NCBI GenBank assembly: GCA_021738485.1
Contig: JAIPBX010000009.1
Coordinates: 1-53,977, forward strand
From: Bacteroidales bacterium
GTDB taxonomy: Bacteria; Bacteroidota; Bacteroidia; Bacteroidales; JAIPAH01
Direction: 5' to 3'
Length of the DNA: 53,977 bases
The first letter of the stretch is position 1, and every line of letters begins with the position of its first letter. Positions 52,250 to 53,977 of the stretch are shown in pieces. Below the pieces are notes generated by a model. That model saw only the letters and a program-made list of their open reading frames with translations. It made no database searches and was not told where the DNA came from. A program made the position numbers and the translations under genes.

Positions 52250-53230
52250 TTAGGCTGAGGCAGCATACGGTTTACTCACAAAGTTTGGATCGTAAATCGT
52301 TTGGTTGTTGACCACAGCAAAAGCCTGTTTTAAGAGTTTATTGGCAATGGCAATCTTAATAACCCGCTCCGGTTTGCCTTTGGCTTTTAAACGCTCATAC
52401 ATCTCCACGCAGCTTTTATTATGGAACTTAGCCGACCAGGCATTCATATACAACTGTTTTCGAACATGGGCCTTTCCTAGCTTACATAGATGCCCCTTGC
52501 CTTTGACGCTGGTACCTGACTCATAGACCCGGGGACTAAATCCAACAAAAGCAATTAGTTGTTTATAATGGACAAATTTTTCAAAATTATCTGTCACGGC
52601 AATTAACACTGCGATGGCTTTCTTTCCAAGACCCGGAATACTATTCAAACGCTTCTGGGTGGCGGGGTAGTGTGTCTTCACGATATGGTCTAACTGCTCT
52701 TCCAGCCGCTTCATTTCCCTGGCATATTTGGTAAGTATTGTTTTTAGGCTCTGGCTTACCTGCGAATCAACGCTGCCACTTGCTTTAAACGCCTTAAGCT
52801 GATTTTTTGTAGCCGTCATTTGCTTGTTGATTAACTCCAGACTCGATAAGATTTGTTGCATTTGTTTGACGGCTTTCGAAGGCGGGGTCCAGAGATTAAC
52901 CCCTTGGTAAAACGCATAATTATGAATCGTTTGGGCATCCTTTTTATCCGTCTTAGCCCGTTGCAGATTCATCTGAGCAAATCGTTTTATTATCAAAGGA
53001 TTAACCACAGCCACTGCAATATTTTTTTCATACAAGAAAGTAGCAAGCTTCATATAATAAGGGCCGGTAGCCTCCATGACGTAGGTTTTGTCCTTACCAA
53101 AGCGTTTAATTAACTGCTGATAAGCTGTGTGCGTTTGGTTGAATTGTAAAAACTCTTCTTTCTTATTACTGGTTAAGCCGTAAGCATCAAAGGTTTGCTT
53201 AGCAATGTCAATTCCAATATATTTGTTCAT
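52250..53230 (-). CDS. IS110 family transposase
   Basis: The 326-residue recombinase has an N-terminal RuvC-like DEDD domain (Asp8 in YIGIDIAKQTFDA, Glu53 in VMEATGPYY, Asp95 and Asp98 in KTDKKDAQ), a coiled-coil middle, and a C-terminal Tnp domain with IPGLGKKAIAVLIA and the serine motif ESGTSVKGKG (Ser241 the likely nucleophile). The gene is intact and of normal length. IS110 enzymes use a bridge RNA encoded in their own non-coding end to choose target and donor DNA. The upstream region here fits such a locus. Confidence 0.93.
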   Translation of the reverse strand: MNKYIGIDIAKQTFDAYGLTSNKKEEFLQFNQTHTAYQQLIKRFGKDKTYVMEATGPYYMKLATFLYEKNIAVAVVNPLIIKRFAQMNLQRAKTDKKDAQTIHNYAFYQGVNLWTPPSKAVKQMQQILSSLELINKQMTATKNQLKAFKASGSVDSQVSQSLKTILTKYAREMKRLEEQLDHIVKTHYPATQKRLNSIPGLGKKAIAVLIAVTDNFEKFVHYKQLIAFVGFSPRVYESGTSVKGKGHLCKLGKAHVRKQLYMNAWSAKFHNKSCVEMYERLKAKGKPERVIKIAIANKLLKQAFAVVNNQTIYDPNFVSKPYAASA

Positions 53231-53415
53231 AATTCAAGTTTTTAGACAAGACAGCATCTATTGTTTTCTTATCAATCCTTAATGCAGGCTTCAGGCCTAA
53301 TGAACTGTTCAAGATAACAATAGAGAGGGTAAGGAACTATCATCCCGAACGGTCTTTTTCGACGAACGACTCAACACAGTTTTACTCTTACCCTCTGTCT
53401 TGTTTATTTTCTAAT
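53231..53415 (-). ncRNA. Candidate IS110 bridge RNA
   Basis: The non-coding stretch upstream of the transposase holds a 10-bp perfect stem (53324-53333 with 53387-53396, AGAGGGTAAG/CTTACCCTCT) enclosing 53 nt with a small GTC-GAAAAA-GAC hairpin. A second AGGC..GCCT hairpin lies nearer the gene (53287-53298). A TATTTTTG -7-type box at 53420-53427 (minus strand) would start transcription near 53414. In the IS110 group the bridge RNA is encoded upstream of the transposase and its internal loops pair with target and donor. Loop assignments were not worked out. Confidence 0.55.
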
Positions 53416-53419
53416 ATCC

Positions 53420-53427
53420 CAAAAATA
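53420..53427 (-). promoter_or_regulatory. -7-type promoter box for the bridge RNA / transposase
   Basis: TATTTTTG on the minus strand matches TAnnTTTG exactly, just upstream of the candidate bridge RNA. No clear -33 box was found. Confidence 0.35.
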
Positions 53428-53494
53428 TTAACTTTTGTAAACTTACTTTTATGTTTCTGCAAAGATAGGACGACTCGGATAGTGGGAAGGACAC

Positions 53495-53528
53495 AAAAAA
53501 AAGGCCTTTATGGATTGCATAAAGGCCC
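53495..53528 (-). terminator. Rho-independent terminator after sdhB/frdB
   Basis: A perfect 10-bp stem GGCCTTTATG/CATAAAGGCC (53503-53512, 53518-53527) is followed on the minus strand by a run of T. It lies 17 bp after the iron-sulfur subunit stop. Confidence 0.9.
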
Positions 53529-53544
53529 TGGTTATCTCCGGTTA

Positions 53545-53977
53545 TTATTCGCTATCCTTTTTCGCGTTCAAAAATTCGCGGTTCATGCGGGCGATGTGGG
53601 CTACCGATATCTCTTTCGGACATTCGGCCTCGCAGGCATAGGTATTGGAGCAGTTTCCAAAGCCCAGCTCGTCCATTTTAGCTACCATCGCCTCGGCCCG
53701 CTCTTTAGCCTCCACTTTTCCCTGCGGTAGCAGGGCCATTTGTGAAATTTTGGCCGCCACAAAGAGGCTTGCCGAGGCATTCTTACAGGCTGCCACGCAA
53801 GCCCCGCAACCAATACATGCGGCGCCTTCAAAGGCCAGGTCGGCATCCTTTTTAGTGACCGGTATAGAGTTGGCATCCGGTGCGCTGCCTGTATTTACGG
53901 ACACATAGCCCCCGGCCTGGATGATTTTGTCGAAGGCCGAGCGGTCCACCATCAAATCTTTGATTACCGGGAACGCC
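53545..53977 (-). CDS. sdhB: Succinate dehydrogenase/fumarate reductase iron-sulfur subunit, C-terminal part (partial)
   Basis: The frame continues past the window edge; 144 residues are visible. The bacterial ferredoxin-like cluster motif is [20 protein letters not shown], and the second cysteine set is [18 protein letters not shown], as in SdhB/FrdB. This subunit carries electrons between the flavoprotein and the cytochrome b subunit at the inner membrane. In Bacteroidota it is the last gene of an sdhCAB (frdCAB) operon, consistent with the strong terminator behind it. An internal ATG at 53955 is not the start because homology continues upstream. Confidence 0.9.
   Translation of the reverse strand, partial: AFPVIKDLMVDRSAFDKIIQAGGYVSVNTGSAPDANSIPVTKKDADLAFEGAACIGCGACVAACKNASASLFVAAKISQMALLPQGKVEAKERAEAMVAKMDELGFGNCSNTYACEAECPKEISVAHIARMNREFLNAKKDSE

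Overview
The window comes from a Bacteroidota chromosome, most likely class Bacteroidia. The evidence is a proline- and glutamate-rich Bacteroidota-type TonB, two secreted proteins with type IX secretion sorting tails, the lptD / amidase / MCE / OstA-like envelope cluster, PabB of the short Bacteroidota type, few Shine-Dalgarno sequences, and several TAnnTTTG-type -7 promoter boxes. I cannot name the genus. No tRNA, rRNA or CRISPR array was seen.

Layout. 0-1.5 kb: the end of a VanZ-like gene, an intact TonB gene, then a 41-codon internally deleted TonB paralogue. 1.5-8.6 kb: a fused EndoQ-like PHP nuclease / UvrD helicase on the minus strand, then a CocE/NonD hydrolase and an ATP-grasp ligase. 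8.7-17.3 kb: folate genes pabB-pabC and pabA, now separated by a 1411-residue modular secreted protein (with a perfect LacI-type operator upstream) and by a 1.8 kb array of three tandem non-coding repeats whose fourth, partial copy runs into the pabA leader. 17.3-24 kb: outer-membrane biogenesis (LptD-like, amidase, MCE/MlaD, OstA/LptA-like). 24.2-27.6 kb: gatE-gatD, the archaeal type of Glu-tRNA(Gln) amidotransferase, which is unexpected in a bacterium. 27.7-33 kb: a YdcF protein and a minus-strand MarR / GNAT / M20 amidohydrolase / alanine racemase / alanine-ornithine racemase operon. 33-37 kb: a YyaL-type thioredoxin-domain protein, then a Fur-family regulator / Dps / peroxiredoxin oxidative-stress operon. 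37-42 kb: a frameshifted gene relic, a LamG-type secreted protein, an Acg-type nitroreductase, a Crp/Fnr regulator and a HAD phosphatase.

42-51.5 kb is a defence island. It holds an AbiEi/AbiEii toxin-antitoxin pair inserted between two copies of the HAD gene's 5' end and promoter, a DUF488 protein with an unrecognised partner, and a type I restriction-modification operon. In that operon a KilA-N/ORF6N gene sits between hsdM and hsdS, bracketed by 27-bp direct repeats that carry the ATGA start/stop overlaps, so precise loss of 356 bp would rejoin hsdM and hsdS. 51.5-53.5 kb: REP-like palindromes, a 53-codon ORF or relic, and an IS110-family element whose upstream non-coding region looks like a bridge-RNA locus. 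The window ends inside the succinate dehydrogenase/fumarate reductase iron-sulfur subunit gene.

The strongest candidates for something undescribed are the DUF488/partner pair, the ORF6N cassette inside hsdMS, the archaeal-type GatDE and the EndoQ-UvrD fusion. Small GC-rich palindromes of one family recur at 15-16, 33.1 and 41.0 kb. All identifications rest on reading motifs by eye; no database search was run.
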